DNA from: G963662905 sp963676415
GTDB taxonomy: Bacteria; Bacteroidota; Bacteroidia; Bacteroidales; WRLA01
Reading direction: 5' to 3'
Assembly: GCA_963676415.1 (NCBI GenBank)
Contig: OY781097.1
Location: forward strand, 4,800,811 to 4,864,810
DNA length: 64,000 nt
Both the position numbers and the translations under genes were made by a program. Position 1 is the first letter of the stretch; every line of letters starts with the position of its first letter. The notes under the pieces were generated by a model. That model ran no database searches. It saw only the letters and a program-made list of their open reading frames with translations, and had not been told where the DNA came from. Below, piece after piece: positions 17,548 through 25,181 of this stretch.

Positions 17548-18381
17548 ATGGCTAAAATTACAGCAGCTGAAGTTAATAAGCTCAGGAAAACCACAGGCGC
17601 AGGAATGATGGACTGTAAGAAGGCGCTTGTTGAAACTGACGGTGATTTCGAAAAAGCAATCGATTACCTCCGCAAAAAAGGTCAGAAGGTTGCTGCAAAA
17701 CGTGCCGACCGCGAGGCTGGCGAAGGATTTGTTTTCGCAAATATCAACGAAGACAAAACTTTTGGCACTATTATTATGCTGAACTGCGAAACAGATTTCG
17801 TAGCGAAAAACCAGGATTTTATTGATTTCGCTAAAAAAGTTTCTGTAGTATCTATCGAAAATAAAACCAAAAACCTTGACGAACTCAAGGGAATGGAAAT
17901 CGAAGGCCGCACCATCGCTGATCACGTAACAGACCTTACGGGTACAATTGGCGAAAAAATCAACCTCGGTGCAATGGAATGCCTCGAGTCAGAACTCGTT
18001 GCAGGTTATAACCACCATGGTAACCGCATTGCAACCCTTGTTGCATTGAACCAAAATGGCGAAAAGGAAGCTGAAGCTGGTCACGACCTTGCGATGCAGG
18101 TTGCTGCAATGAACCCTGTTGCCGTTGATAAAGACAGCGTTTCTGATGAAGTGAAAGAACGTGAACTTAAAGTAGGTCGCGAGCAAGCCATTCAGGAAGG
18201 CAAACCAGAACAAATTATTGAAAAAATCGCTCAGGGAAAACTCCAGCGTTTCTTTAAAGACAACACTCTGGCTGAGCAGGATTTCATCAAGGACACCAAA
18301 AAATCTGTAAGCCAATATCTTAAAGAAGTTAACAAAGACCTTAAAGTCGCTAATTTCAAACGTGTTGGCCTCGACGGCTAA
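17548..18381 (+). CDS. tsf: Elongation factor Ts
   Basis: A 277-aa guanine-nucleotide exchange factor for EF-Tu. The N-terminal UBA domain reads ITAAEVNKLRKTTGAGMMDC then KKALVETDGDFEKAIDYLRK. The exchange motif TDFVAKN follows, and the two central domains run to the end with VSQYLKEVNKDLKVANFKR. Length is normal. It is the last gene of the cluster and is followed by a strong terminator. Confidence 0.98.
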   Translation: MAKITAAEVNKLRKTTGAGMMDCKKALVETDGDFEKAIDYLRKKGQKVAAKRADREAGEGFVFANINEDKTFGTIIMLNCETDFVAKNQDFIDFAKKVSVVSIENKTKNLDELKGMEIEGRTIADHVTDLTGTIGEKINLGAMECLESELVAGYNHHGNRIATLVALNQNGEKEAEAGHDLAMQVAAMNPVAVDKDSVSDEVKERELKVGREQAIQEGKPEQIIEKIAQGKLQRFFKDNTLAEQDFIKDTKKSVSQYLKEVNKDLKVANFKRVGLDG

Positions 18382-18410
18382 TCAAAGAAACTACCTTATC
18401 CTTAATACGG

Positions 18411-18439
18411 CTGCCTCTATTCAGGGGCAGTTTTTTTTT
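18411..18439 (+). terminator. Terminator after tsf
   Basis: CTGCCTCT and AGGGGCAG form an 8-bp stem around ATTC, followed by nine T residues. Confidence 0.93.
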
Positions 18440-18508
18440 GCCCCACTTTCCGGTATTGGCCAATAATTGTCCAATAAAAATATTCTTAATAAGAAATAAC
18501 AAAAAAAA

Positions 18509-18540
18509 TTTGACAAAACAAAGAGAAATAGCTTACTTTG
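18509..18540 (+). promoter_or_regulatory. Probable promoter of the efflux operon
   Basis: TTTG (18509-18512), 20 bp, TTACTTTG (18533-18540), one base off the TAnnTTTG element, 54 nt before the adaptor gene. Confidence 0.55.
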
Positions 18541-18594
18541 ACCTAAATTTCCCTTTCGCAATCATAAAAGAGTTTTAAATCTAATACTAGAGGA

Positions 18595-19839
18595 ATGAAT
18601 AAAAGAAACTGGATTATCCTGGCATCTGTTGCTGTAATCCTAATCCTGGCCTTTCTTATTGGCGGCTCAGACGGCAGTCAGAAAGAAGACATTTTCACCA
18701 ATGTTAAAAAAGGTGAATTCGTTATTGATGTGCGTACAACCGGAGAACTCGAAGCCAAAAATTCTACCGATATCCGCTTTGAATCCAATATCCTCCGAAG
18801 CCTCGGATTCTATGATGACATTAAAATTGACAAACTCATTGCAGAAGGCACGGTAGTAGATTCAGGGGAATTTGTTGCACAGCTCGACAAAACACCAATT
18901 GCCAACCGGATGAAGGAACTGGACAATGAAATAACGAAACTCGAAAGCCAGCTGGAACAAAAGATGATCGACACTTCGCTGCGGATGCGGGAATTGCGCA
19001 ACAACCTCATCAACCAGGAATTTGAACTGGAAGAAAAGAAAATTGAAGTGGAACAATCGATTTACGAGCCCCCGGCAACACAGAGGCAGGCGCAAATCGC
19101 ACTGGAAAAATCGCAACGGGCTTTCAAGCAAATGAAAAACAATTATGATTTGCAAATCACCAAAGCCAAAGCAGAGGTACGGGAAGTACAGGCCGACCTG
19201 AACTCACAAAAACTCAAAGTGGAAAAATACATGCGTGCCATGGCCAATTTCACCATTATGGCGCCCCAGCCCGGAATGGTGATCTACCACAAAGGCTGGC
19301 GCGGAAAAATTGAAACCGGCTCATCGGTCAGTCCCTGGGACCCCATCGTAGCAAAATTGCCCGACCTGAGCATGATGATAACAAAAACCTATGTCAACGA
19401 GATAGATATCAGCAAATTGAGCGAAAACCAAGAGGCAACCATTGGCATTGATGCCTTCCCTGAAAAAAGCTATACCGGAAATGTTGTTTCCGTTGCCAAT
19501 ATCGGTGAGCAATTGCGCAATTCAACCGCAAAGGTTTATGAAGTTATCATCGACCTGAACGAATCTGATTCCATCCTGAAACCCGCAATGACTACTCAGG
19601 TCACCATTATCACAGATATTTTGGATGATGTCCTTTTCCTGCCGCTGGAATGCGTGCACAGCAATGATTCCATGACGTACGTTTTCACAAAAAGCAATAA
19701 GCAGGAAGTCATAACAGGTGCCAGCAATTCCGATGCAATTGTCATTGAGGAAGGTCTGGAAGATGGTCAAACCGTTTATCTTTCGATGCCGCAGGATCCT
19801 GAAGATTTCAGTTTGCGACTGCTGGAAAAAAAACAATAA
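18595..19839 (+). CDS. HlyD/MacA-type periplasmic adaptor of an efflux system
   Basis: A 414-aa membrane-fusion protein linking an inner-membrane transporter to TolC. One N-terminal membrane anchor (IILASVAVILILAFLIGG) is followed by a barrel-sandwich half-motif, a long alpha-helical hairpin (about 105-210, rich in E/K/Q), then MAPQPGMVIYHKGWRG and beta-barrel regions. There is no lipobox, unlike many RND adaptors, which fits the MacA group. It heads a three-gene run with the permease (12 nt downstream) and TolC. Confidence 0.9.
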   Translation: MNKRNWIILASVAVILILAFLIGGSDGSQKEDIFTNVKKGEFVIDVRTTGELEAKNSTDIRFESNILRSLGFYDDIKIDKLIAEGTVVDSGEFVAQLDKTPIANRMKELDNEITKLESQLEQKMIDTSLRMRELRNNLINQEFELEEKKIEVEQSIYEPPATQRQAQIALEKSQRAFKQMKNNYDLQITKAKAEVREVQADLNSQKLKVEKYMRAMANFTIMAPQPGMVIYHKGWRGKIETGSSVSPWDPIVAKLPDLSMMITKTYVNEIDISKLSENQEATIGIDAFPEKSYTGNVVSVANIGEQLRNSTAKVYEVIIDLNESDSILKPAMTTQVTIITDILDDVLFLPLECVHSNDSMTYVFTKSNKQEVITGASNSDAIVIEEGLEDGQTVYLSMPQDPEDFSLRLLEKKQ

Positions 19840-19840
19840 A

Positions 19841-19846
19841 AGGAGG
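19841..19846 (+). promoter_or_regulatory. Strong Shine-Dalgarno site
   Basis: AGGAGG stands 5 nt before the permease ATG. Shine-Dalgarno sequences are rare in this window and in Bacteroidota generally, and this one fixes the start at 19852. Confidence 0.7.
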
Positions 19847-19851
19847 ACAAT

Positions 19852-21210
19852 ATGGAACGCTTCATACAAATCCTCCTGATTGCTCTTGAGGCAGTAGTTG
19901 CCAATAAAACCCGCAGTTTGCTCACTACTTTGGGCATTATTTTTGGCGTAGCTGCCGTTATTGCCATGCTATCCATAGGCAAAGGGGCACAAAAGGAAAT
20001 CCTCGACCAAATGAAACTGGTGGGTGTCAACAACATCATCATCTCGGCCAAAACAGATAATACGGGGAGCGATGATGAAAATTCTGATTCCAACTCTGAT
20101 TCCGATTCCGATTCAGGCAATGAAGAGCAGGGAAAAAATATGGGCAAACTTTCCCGTGGCCTTAGCATGGAAGAAGCCCTTGCTATTGAGCAAAATGTGC
20201 CCACAGCACTAAATGTTTGCCCCGAAGTAAGTTATAATACTACAGTTATCCGTGCAGGAAACAAAAGCAAAGCCACTTTAAAAGGAGTTACCCCAAACTA
20301 TTTTGACGTTTTTGGCCAGGAACTGATCAAAGGGCGTTTCTTTGATGAACAGCATATGAAATCAGACAAACCCGTTTGTGTGATTGGCCAGAAACTCAGT
20401 GCACGCCTTTTCCAAAAGGAAGATCCAATTGGAAAAAGCATCAAATGCGGAGACATTTGGTTTACAGTTTGCGGAATCATCAAAGACCTGAACACATCGG
20501 GCAAGCTCAGCGATCTCGGTATGGATTTGAGTCAAAATGATGTATTTGCTCCCTTGACAAGTGTATTGAGCAGATATAATGACCGGGCCAGGATCACCAG
20601 CGAATCAATATCCCGCAGGGGACGAAGGCGAAGTTCATCTTCTACCGAAGAGAGCAACCGCAACCAGCTCGATAAAATTACCGTGCAGGTAACGGACAGC
20701 CGCTACCTCAGCCCTACTGCAGAAGTTCTGAGCCGGATGATTTTGCGTAGGCATTCCGGGGCACAGGATTTTGAAATCACTATTCCTGAGCTTCTGCTTA
20801 AGCAAGAACAACGCACCAAAGATATTTTCAATATAGTGCTTGGCGCCATTGCCAGTATTTCGCTCATCGTGGGCGGCATTGGGATTATGAATATTATGCT
20901 GGCATCCGTGATGGAACGTATCCGCGAAATCGGGGTACGGCTTGCTATTGGCGCCCGTAAGAGGGATATCGTGATGCAATTCCTGATGGAATCTACACTC
21001 ATCAGCCTGGCCGGCGGCATCATCGGCATTTTGCTCGGTGTTATTTTCGCCAAACTGATTATGAAAATAACCGGTATCCTGACCATTATCAGTGTTATAA
21101 GCATTGTTATTTCGTTTGGTGTGTCGGCCGGTGTAGGCATTTTGTTTGGCTATATGCCGGCAAAAAGGGCATCGGAACAGGATCCGGTAACCTCATTGCG
21201 CCACGATTAA
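19852..21210 (+). CDS. MacB/FtsX-family ABC transporter permease
   Basis: A 452-aa type VII ABC permease. The first membrane helix (KTRSLLTTLGIIFGVAAVIA) is followed by a large periplasmic MacB-PCD domain and three C-terminal helices, with MERIREIGVRLAIGARKRDI and the family ending PAKRASEQDPVTSLRHD. No nucleotide-binding domain is fused, so a separate ATPase is needed, and none is encoded within 20 kb on either side. A Ser/Asp run (about residues 73-89, GSDDENSDSNSDSDSDSG) interrupts the periplasmic domain near its start and is unusual. It is preceded by the strong ribosome-binding site at 19841. Confidence 0.92.
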   Translation: MERFIQILLIALEAVVANKTRSLLTTLGIIFGVAAVIAMLSIGKGAQKEILDQMKLVGVNNIIISAKTDNTGSDDENSDSNSDSDSDSGNEEQGKNMGKLSRGLSMEEALAIEQNVPTALNVCPEVSYNTTVIRAGNKSKATLKGVTPNYFDVFGQELIKGRFFDEQHMKSDKPVCVIGQKLSARLFQKEDPIGKSIKCGDIWFTVCGIIKDLNTSGKLSDLGMDLSQNDVFAPLTSVLSRYNDRARITSESISRRGRRRSSSSTEESNRNQLDKITVQVTDSRYLSPTAEVLSRMILRRHSGAQDFEITIPELLLKQEQRTKDIFNIVLGAIASISLIVGGIGIMNIMLASVMERIREIGVRLAIGARKRDIVMQFLMESTLISLAGGIIGILLGVIFAKLIMKITGILTIISVISIVISFGVSAGVGILFGYMPAKRASEQDPVTSLRHD

Positions 21211-21242
21211 TCCCTTTTATTTAACCCAAGAAACAGATTAAA

Positions 21243-22727
21243 ATGAAAATATTAAATATACTGACCATCCTGCTTATACTCCTCTCCTGCCCTTTTGTAA
21301 AAGCACAGGAAGAACGGGTTTTTACTCTTGATGAAGTAATAACAGTTGCCCAACAGAGGTCCAACATTGCTTTGATTGCCAAGCATACGTTCAGGCAAAG
21401 CTTTTGGGAATTCCGAACTTTTAAAGCAAATTACCTCCCTTTGCTCAGTGTTGATGCCACCCTTCCAAATTTCAACAGGGCAATTAATGAGGTTACGCAG
21501 CCGGATGGAACCATCGAATACAAAGAACAGAAATACACCTCTTTTTCCGGACAGCTTTCCCTACAGCAAAATATTGGGCTGACCGGTGGGGTTATATCAC
21601 TCAATAGCGGATTAAGGAGAACCGATAATATTTTTGATACCATCACGCAAACAAGTTACCTGAGCACACCCGTCAATATCAGCTATAACCAACCAATCTT
21701 TCAGTACAACGATTATAAATGGGCAAAAAGGATTGAACCTCTAAAATATGAAAAAGCGAAACGCGTATATCTGGAAGACTTGGAGGATGTTGCCCTTACA
21801 TCCATTAGAAACTTTTTTAATCTGCTGGTCGCTCAGGTACAAACCGATATTGCGGAAGAAAATGTTGCTTATTACGACACTTTGTTCTTTATTGGCAAAG
21901 GCCGTTACAATATGGGCAAAACCTCTGAGGATGAAGTACTTAATTTGGAGCTAAAACTTTTAAACGCCCAATCAGACCTGGAACAGGCTAAGCTCAATTA
22001 CAATAGTCAGTTACAAAGATTCCTGAGCTTCCTGCGATTGCCCCATAATCTCGAGGTAAAGCTCATCCCTCCTGCAGAGAGCAATCCATTTCAGGTTAAT
22101 ATCGAAGAAGCCATTGAGCTTGCCCATACCAATACATCCAGCGGCATGGAGTTTGAGCGAAGGCTCCTGGAAGCGGACAAAAGCCTGAATTATGCAAAAA
22201 TGCAGGGACGCTTTGACGCAAATATTTATGCCGTTTTCGGATTAACGCAATCGGCTGAGGAACTTGCTGATGCCTATAAAAAACCACTAGACCAACAGCA
22301 GGTAAATGTAGGGATCTCGGTACCTATACTGGACTGGGGAAGATCCAAAGGAAGAATTAAAATGGCAGAATCAGGACGTGAACTGGAATACATACGCGTT
22401 GAACAGGAACGAATTGATTTTGAACAAAATATATACCTTCAAACTGCTAATTTCAATATGCAGAACCAGCTTCTGACCATCGCTGCCAAAGCCGATACCG
22501 TTGCACGCAAAAGCTATGAAATCACCCGCAAACGATATATGATCGGTAAAATTAATGATGTACTTAAACTTACGGAAGCTCAGCAAAGTTTTGATCAATC
22601 AAAGATATCGTATTACAATGCGTTGGAAACCTATTGGCAATACTACTATACTGTACGAAAACTGACCCTCTTCGACTTCAGAAACAACAGCACCATAGAG
22701 TTCGATGAAAAAAACCTGTTAAACTAA
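21243..22727 (+). CDS. TolC-family outer-membrane efflux channel
   Basis: A 494-aa outer-membrane protein with a signal peptide (ILTILLILLSCPFVKAQ) and the duplicated helical-hairpin OEP pattern. Markers include VFTLDEVITVAQQRSNIALI near the N-terminus and VGISVPILDWGRSKGRIKMA in the second half. It would trimerise to form the channel for the adaptor-permease pair upstream, 32 nt away. The Bacteroidota TolC type is commonly encoded in such operons. Substrate unknown. Confidence 0.92.
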   Translation: MKILNILTILLILLSCPFVKAQEERVFTLDEVITVAQQRSNIALIAKHTFRQSFWEFRTFKANYLPLLSVDATLPNFNRAINEVTQPDGTIEYKEQKYTSFSGQLSLQQNIGLTGGVISLNSGLRRTDNIFDTITQTSYLSTPVNISYNQPIFQYNDYKWAKRIEPLKYEKAKRVYLEDLEDVALTSIRNFFNLLVAQVQTDIAEENVAYYDTLFFIGKGRYNMGKTSEDEVLNLELKLLNAQSDLEQAKLNYNSQLQRFLSFLRLPHNLEVKLIPPAESNPFQVNIEEAIELAHTNTSSGMEFERRLLEADKSLNYAKMQGRFDANIYAVFGLTQSAEELADAYKKPLDQQQVNVGISVPILDWGRSKGRIKMAESGRELEYIRVEQERIDFEQNIYLQTANFNMQNQLLTIAAKADTVARKSYEITRKRYMIGKINDVLKLTEAQQSFDQSKISYYNALETYWQYYYTVRKLTLFDFRNNSTIEFDEKNLLN

Positions 22728-22771
22728 AAACAACTGACTGCTTTGCTTGTTAATGCAGTGTGGAAACACAA

Positions 22772-22779
22772 TAAATTTG
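22772..22779 (+). promoter_or_regulatory. -7 element of the peroxiredoxin gene
   Basis: TAAATTTG matches TAnnTTTG and lies 55 nt before the start codon. No clear TTTG stands at the usual distance upstream. Confidence 0.5.
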
Positions 22780-22834
22780 TAGATTTGTAATATCTAAAGA
22801 ACAGAAAATCAATAAAAACAAAATTACAAGAATT

Positions 22835-23470
22835 ATGTCCGTATTAGTTGGTAAAAAAGCCCCTCATTTCGAAGCAGATGCTGTGATTAACGGCTGCGAA
22901 TTCGTCGAGAAATTTTCTTTGGAACAATTTATTGGAAAAAAACACGTCATCTTCTTCTTCTACCCTGCCGATTTTACTTTTGTCTGTCCTACCGAAATCA
23001 TTGCATTTCAGGATAAAATAGAAGAATTTGAAAAACGCAATGTAGCTGTTGTTGGCTGTTCCGTTGATTCAAAATTTTCACACTTTGCCTGGTTGAATAC
23101 CGAAAAAAACAAAGGAGGGATCCAGGGCGTAAAATTTCCTCTGGTTTCTGACCTAAGCAAAACTATATCAGAAAATTACGATGTTTTGGCCGGTGAATAT
23201 GATTATGATGAAGAAGACGACCTGAGCACATTTGATGGTGAAGCCGTTTCGTATCGTGGCCTCTTCCTCATCGACAAGCAAGGCGTTGTGCGCCATCAGG
23301 TTGTTAATGATATGCCACTGGGCAGAAGTGTTGAGGAAACACTCCGCATGATCGATGCACTTCAGTTCTTCGAAGAAAACGGTGAAGTTTGCCCTGCCGA
23401 CTGGCACAAAGGTGATGAAGCAATGAAACCAACTCAGGAAGGTGTTTCATCTTATCTGGCAAAAAAATAA
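22835..23470 (+). CDS. 2-Cys peroxiredoxin (AhpC/TSA family)
   Basis: A 211-aa thiol peroxidase that reduces hydrogen peroxide and organic peroxides. The peroxidatic cysteine is in FYPADFTFVCPTEI (about 50) and the resolving cysteine in GEVCPADWHKGDEAM near the C-terminus; both are present. The C-terminal helix ends without the classic YF motif. Its own promoter and terminator make it a single-gene unit. The reductant partner (an AhpF or thioredoxin) is not in the window. Confidence 0.95.
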   Translation: MSVLVGKKAPHFEADAVINGCEFVEKFSLEQFIGKKHVIFFFYPADFTFVCPTEIIAFQDKIEEFEKRNVAVVGCSVDSKFSHFAWLNTEKNKGGIQGVKFPLVSDLSKTISENYDVLAGEYDYDEEDDLSTFDGEAVSYRGLFLIDKQGVVRHQVVNDMPLGRSVEETLRMIDALQFFEENGEVCPADWHKGDEAMKPTQEGVSSYLAKK

Positions 23471-23489
23471 GCAAGGCATTTATTCGTAA

Positions 23490-23523
23490 AAAAGCATCTG
23501 TAAGTATTACAGGTGCTTTTTTT
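23490..23523. terminator. Bidirectional terminator
   Basis: AAAAGCA-T-CTGTA pairs with TACAG-G-TGCTTTT around a 5-nt loop. A T-run follows on the plus strand and an A-run precedes it, so it can end both the peroxiredoxin transcript and the convergent CARF gene, whose stop codon it overlaps. Confidence 0.85.
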
Positions 23524-24538
23524 ATTCATGTACGGAAAGGTTCAGGCGCCTTTCCCGTATATCCGACATATCAACAAAGCGCACCTTCAGGTCTTTTGCC
23601 CGTGCCCGCAACACTTCATTCAAACGGATATCGTCACGAGCAAAATCAAGGTTTGTAAAAAACAAAGACCGGGTGTTCATGCCAAATTTATCATCCAAAG
23701 CGCCCAGTTTATACAAAGCCCCTTCAACTTTTGTTTTGAGGTTATGCCGTGAAAAATACGCCTTGCACTCCACCACATGAATGCGGTCGCGGTAGAGGAA
23801 AATCACGTCAAATTCATTATAAACTTCTGCTTTTCGCACACTTACTTTCATAGCAATCTGATCATCAGACAGTTTCAATTCCGTTTTGATACGGTCATAA
23901 ACATATTCTTCAAACCACCCTCCACTAAAATAGGACCGCTCTTCGGGCGTGATGCATTTCATGGCCTTTCGTATCTCGGGGATACGGTTTTGACGGTTAT
24001 TGTTTTTGATGCATTCATCCATCAAATGGCGCCCCATGGCCGCATCCGTTAGCTTGCGGTCGGCAAAAGCTATTTTCAGTCCATGCGCAAGCAATGCAGC
24101 CTTGAGCGATGGCTTCGTTTTGTATTCATGCTCCGCCCTCGTAATATGCGGATGGAGCTGACGGTATGAGCCTTCACCCAAAAAGCTGAAAATAATCCTT
24201 GCTTTCGGGAAACGCCCGAAAAAACTGTAGGCAGCCAAGGCCATGATTTTTGTTCCGCAAGTAATATGCACCAGGTACTCATTGGCCAGATCAAGGTTCA
24301 AACCCGAAAGTTGCTGGGAAGTTTGGCTAATACCGTGAGGATCGCATACCAGCCGGCTACATTTCTCATCATCAATTCCGGCAGATTTTATAATCCAGTT
24401 CACCCTGTTTGCATCCGGCACTTCCATTTTTCGGGTAGTGATAAAAATGAATTCATCAGCACTGGTGCCAAATTCATGTATAAACTGCAGGTTTGGCAGT
24501 GTCCGCTCATCAACAAGCATTACAAGCTTTCGTGACAT
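23522..24538 (-). CDS. CARF-domain nuclease of the DUF1887 (Card1/Can2) type
   Basis: A 338-aa two-domain protein. The N-terminal Rossmann-like CARF sensor begins KLVMLVDERTLPNLQFI and has the nucleotide-loop VHITCGTKIMALAAYSFFG (90-108). The C-terminal PD-(D/E)XK nuclease has GGWFEEYVYDRIK (E210/E211), NEFDVIFLY (D244) and IHVVECKAYF (E257, K259), so the catalytic set is intact. Card1/Can2 proteins are switched on by cyclic oligoadenylate made by type III CRISPR complexes and cut DNA and RNA non-specifically. No CRISPR array or cas gene is visible in this window, so it is an orphan here. Start chosen at the ATG (24538) just before KLVMLVDE. Confidence 0.85.
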   Translation of the reverse strand: MSRKLVMLVDERTLPNLQFIHEFGTSADEFIFITTRKMEVPDANRVNWIIKSAGIDDEKCSRLVCDPHGISQTSQQLSGLNLDLANEYLVHITCGTKIMALAAYSFFGRFPKARIIFSFLGEGSYRQLHPHITRAEHEYKTKPSLKAALLAHGLKIAFADRKLTDAAMGRHLMDECIKNNNRQNRIPEIRKAMKCITPEERSYFSGGWFEEYVYDRIKTELKLSDDQIAMKVSVRKAEVYNEFDVIFLYRDRIHVVECKAYFSRHNLKTKVEGALYKLGALDDKFGMNTRSLFFTNLDFARDDIRLNEVLRARAKDLKVRFVDMSDIRERRLNLSVHE

Positions 24539-24555
24539 AGGTTTTAGTTTGTTTG

Positions 24556-24587
24556 TAAAGGTAAAAGGATAAAACCGAATTACCAAA
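24556..24587 (-). promoter_or_regulatory. Probable promoter of the CARF-nuclease gene
   Basis: On the minus strand TTTG (24587-24584) and TACCTTTA (24563-24556) are 20 bp apart. The -7 box is one base from consensus. The start codon follows 17 nt later. Confidence 0.6.
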
Positions 24588-24601
24588 GCGGTGGAACAAT
24601 T

Positions 24602-24782
24602 TTAACCTGCCTTATTCACAAAATATTCTATTACGCGCCCAAACCACTGCAATAGAGAAAAATGCTATCTTTTTGGTGCTCAAAATAGCTACGGCTATTC
24701 CTGTGCGCCAAAAATCTGCGCTTTCTCTCTCTTATTGCGGTTTGAACGCTCATGACGAAATTTCATAAATAAAGCAGGTTAA
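24602..24782. repeat. Long imperfect palindrome (MITE-like element)
   Basis: Perfect 9-bp ends TTAACCTGC/GCAGGTTAA bound two arms of about 90 nt that mirror each other with scattered mismatches up to the centre AATAGC-TACG-GCTATT (24684-24699). Arm features such as CAAACC/GGTTTG and GGTGCTCAAAATAGC/GCTATTCCTGTGCGCC are visible. It contains no gene. It looks like a non-autonomous mobile hairpin or a structured RNA. Confidence 0.85.
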
Positions 24783-24802
24783 CAGAAAATAAGTGTGGGA
24801 AC

Positions 24803-24832
24803 AAAAAAAGCAACTAATGGAAAAGTTGCTTT
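24803..24832 (-). terminator. Terminator after tRNA-Leu
   Basis: AAAGCAAC pairs with GTTGCTTT around a 10-nt loop and is followed by seven T residues on the minus strand. Confidence 0.88.
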
Positions 24833-24839
24833 GATGGGG

Positions 24840-24924
24840 TACCCGGAGCGGGACTTGAACCCGCACGGCCGCGATGGCCATTGGATTTTAAGTCCAACGT
24901 GTCTACCAATTCCACCATCCGGGC
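24840..24924 (-). tRNA. tRNA-Leu (anticodon TAA)
   Basis: Acceptor GCCCGGA/TCCGGGT, anticodon stem TTGGA/TCCAA around CTTAAAA, which gives anticodon TAA. A long variable arm (GGCCATCGCGGCC), typical of tRNA-Leu, and a standard T-arm are present. CCA is not encoded. Confidence 0.96.
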
Positions 24925-24963
24925 ATGTACAATTACAATAAATAATTTTTTGGAACGTCTTTT

Positions 24964-24988
24964 TATAAAAAATCCCGGTTTCCCGGGA
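24964..24988 (-). terminator. Hairpin between tRNA-Gly and tRNA-Leu
   Basis: TCCCGG and CCGGGA pair around a 4-nt loop; on the minus strand six T residues follow. It should end the tRNA-Gly transcript, yet I see no consensus promoter between it and tRNA-Leu. Confidence 0.65.
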
Positions 24989-24992
24989 AATG

Positions 24993-25065
24993 AGCGGAAG
25001 ACGGGACTCGAACCCGCGACCCTAACCTTGGCAAGGTTATGCTCTACCAACTGAGCTACTTCCGC
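24993..25065 (-). tRNA. tRNA-Gly (anticodon GCC)
   Basis: Acceptor GCGGAAG/CTTCCGC, D-arm with AGCTCAGTTGGTAGAGC, anticodon stem TAACC/GGTTA around TTGCCAA, which gives anticodon GCC, and T-arm GCGGG-TTCGAGT-CCCGT. Confidence 0.97.
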
Positions 25066-25076
25066 TTTTGGGAGTG

Positions 25077-25109
25077 CAAATATAGAAAATAATTTTTCAC
25101 CGGCACAAA
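25077..25109 (-). promoter_or_regulatory. Promoter of the tRNA-Gly/tRNA-Leu pair
   Basis: On the minus strand TTTG (25109-25106) and TATATTTG (25084-25077) are 21 bp apart, 11 nt before tRNA-Gly. Confidence 0.8.
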
Positions 25110-25181
25110 TTTTTTCGCCTTTTTTCAGCCAATCATTTTTAAGGACAGCCAAATCAAGCTGAATTTCAAATTATTACATGC

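Noticed and set aside
20091..20118. Possible tandem repeat or variable tract at the Ser/Asp run of the permease
   Set aside because: The TCYGAYTC-type repetition is short and imperfect and is fully explained by Ser/Asp codons; I could not call it a phase-variable tract.
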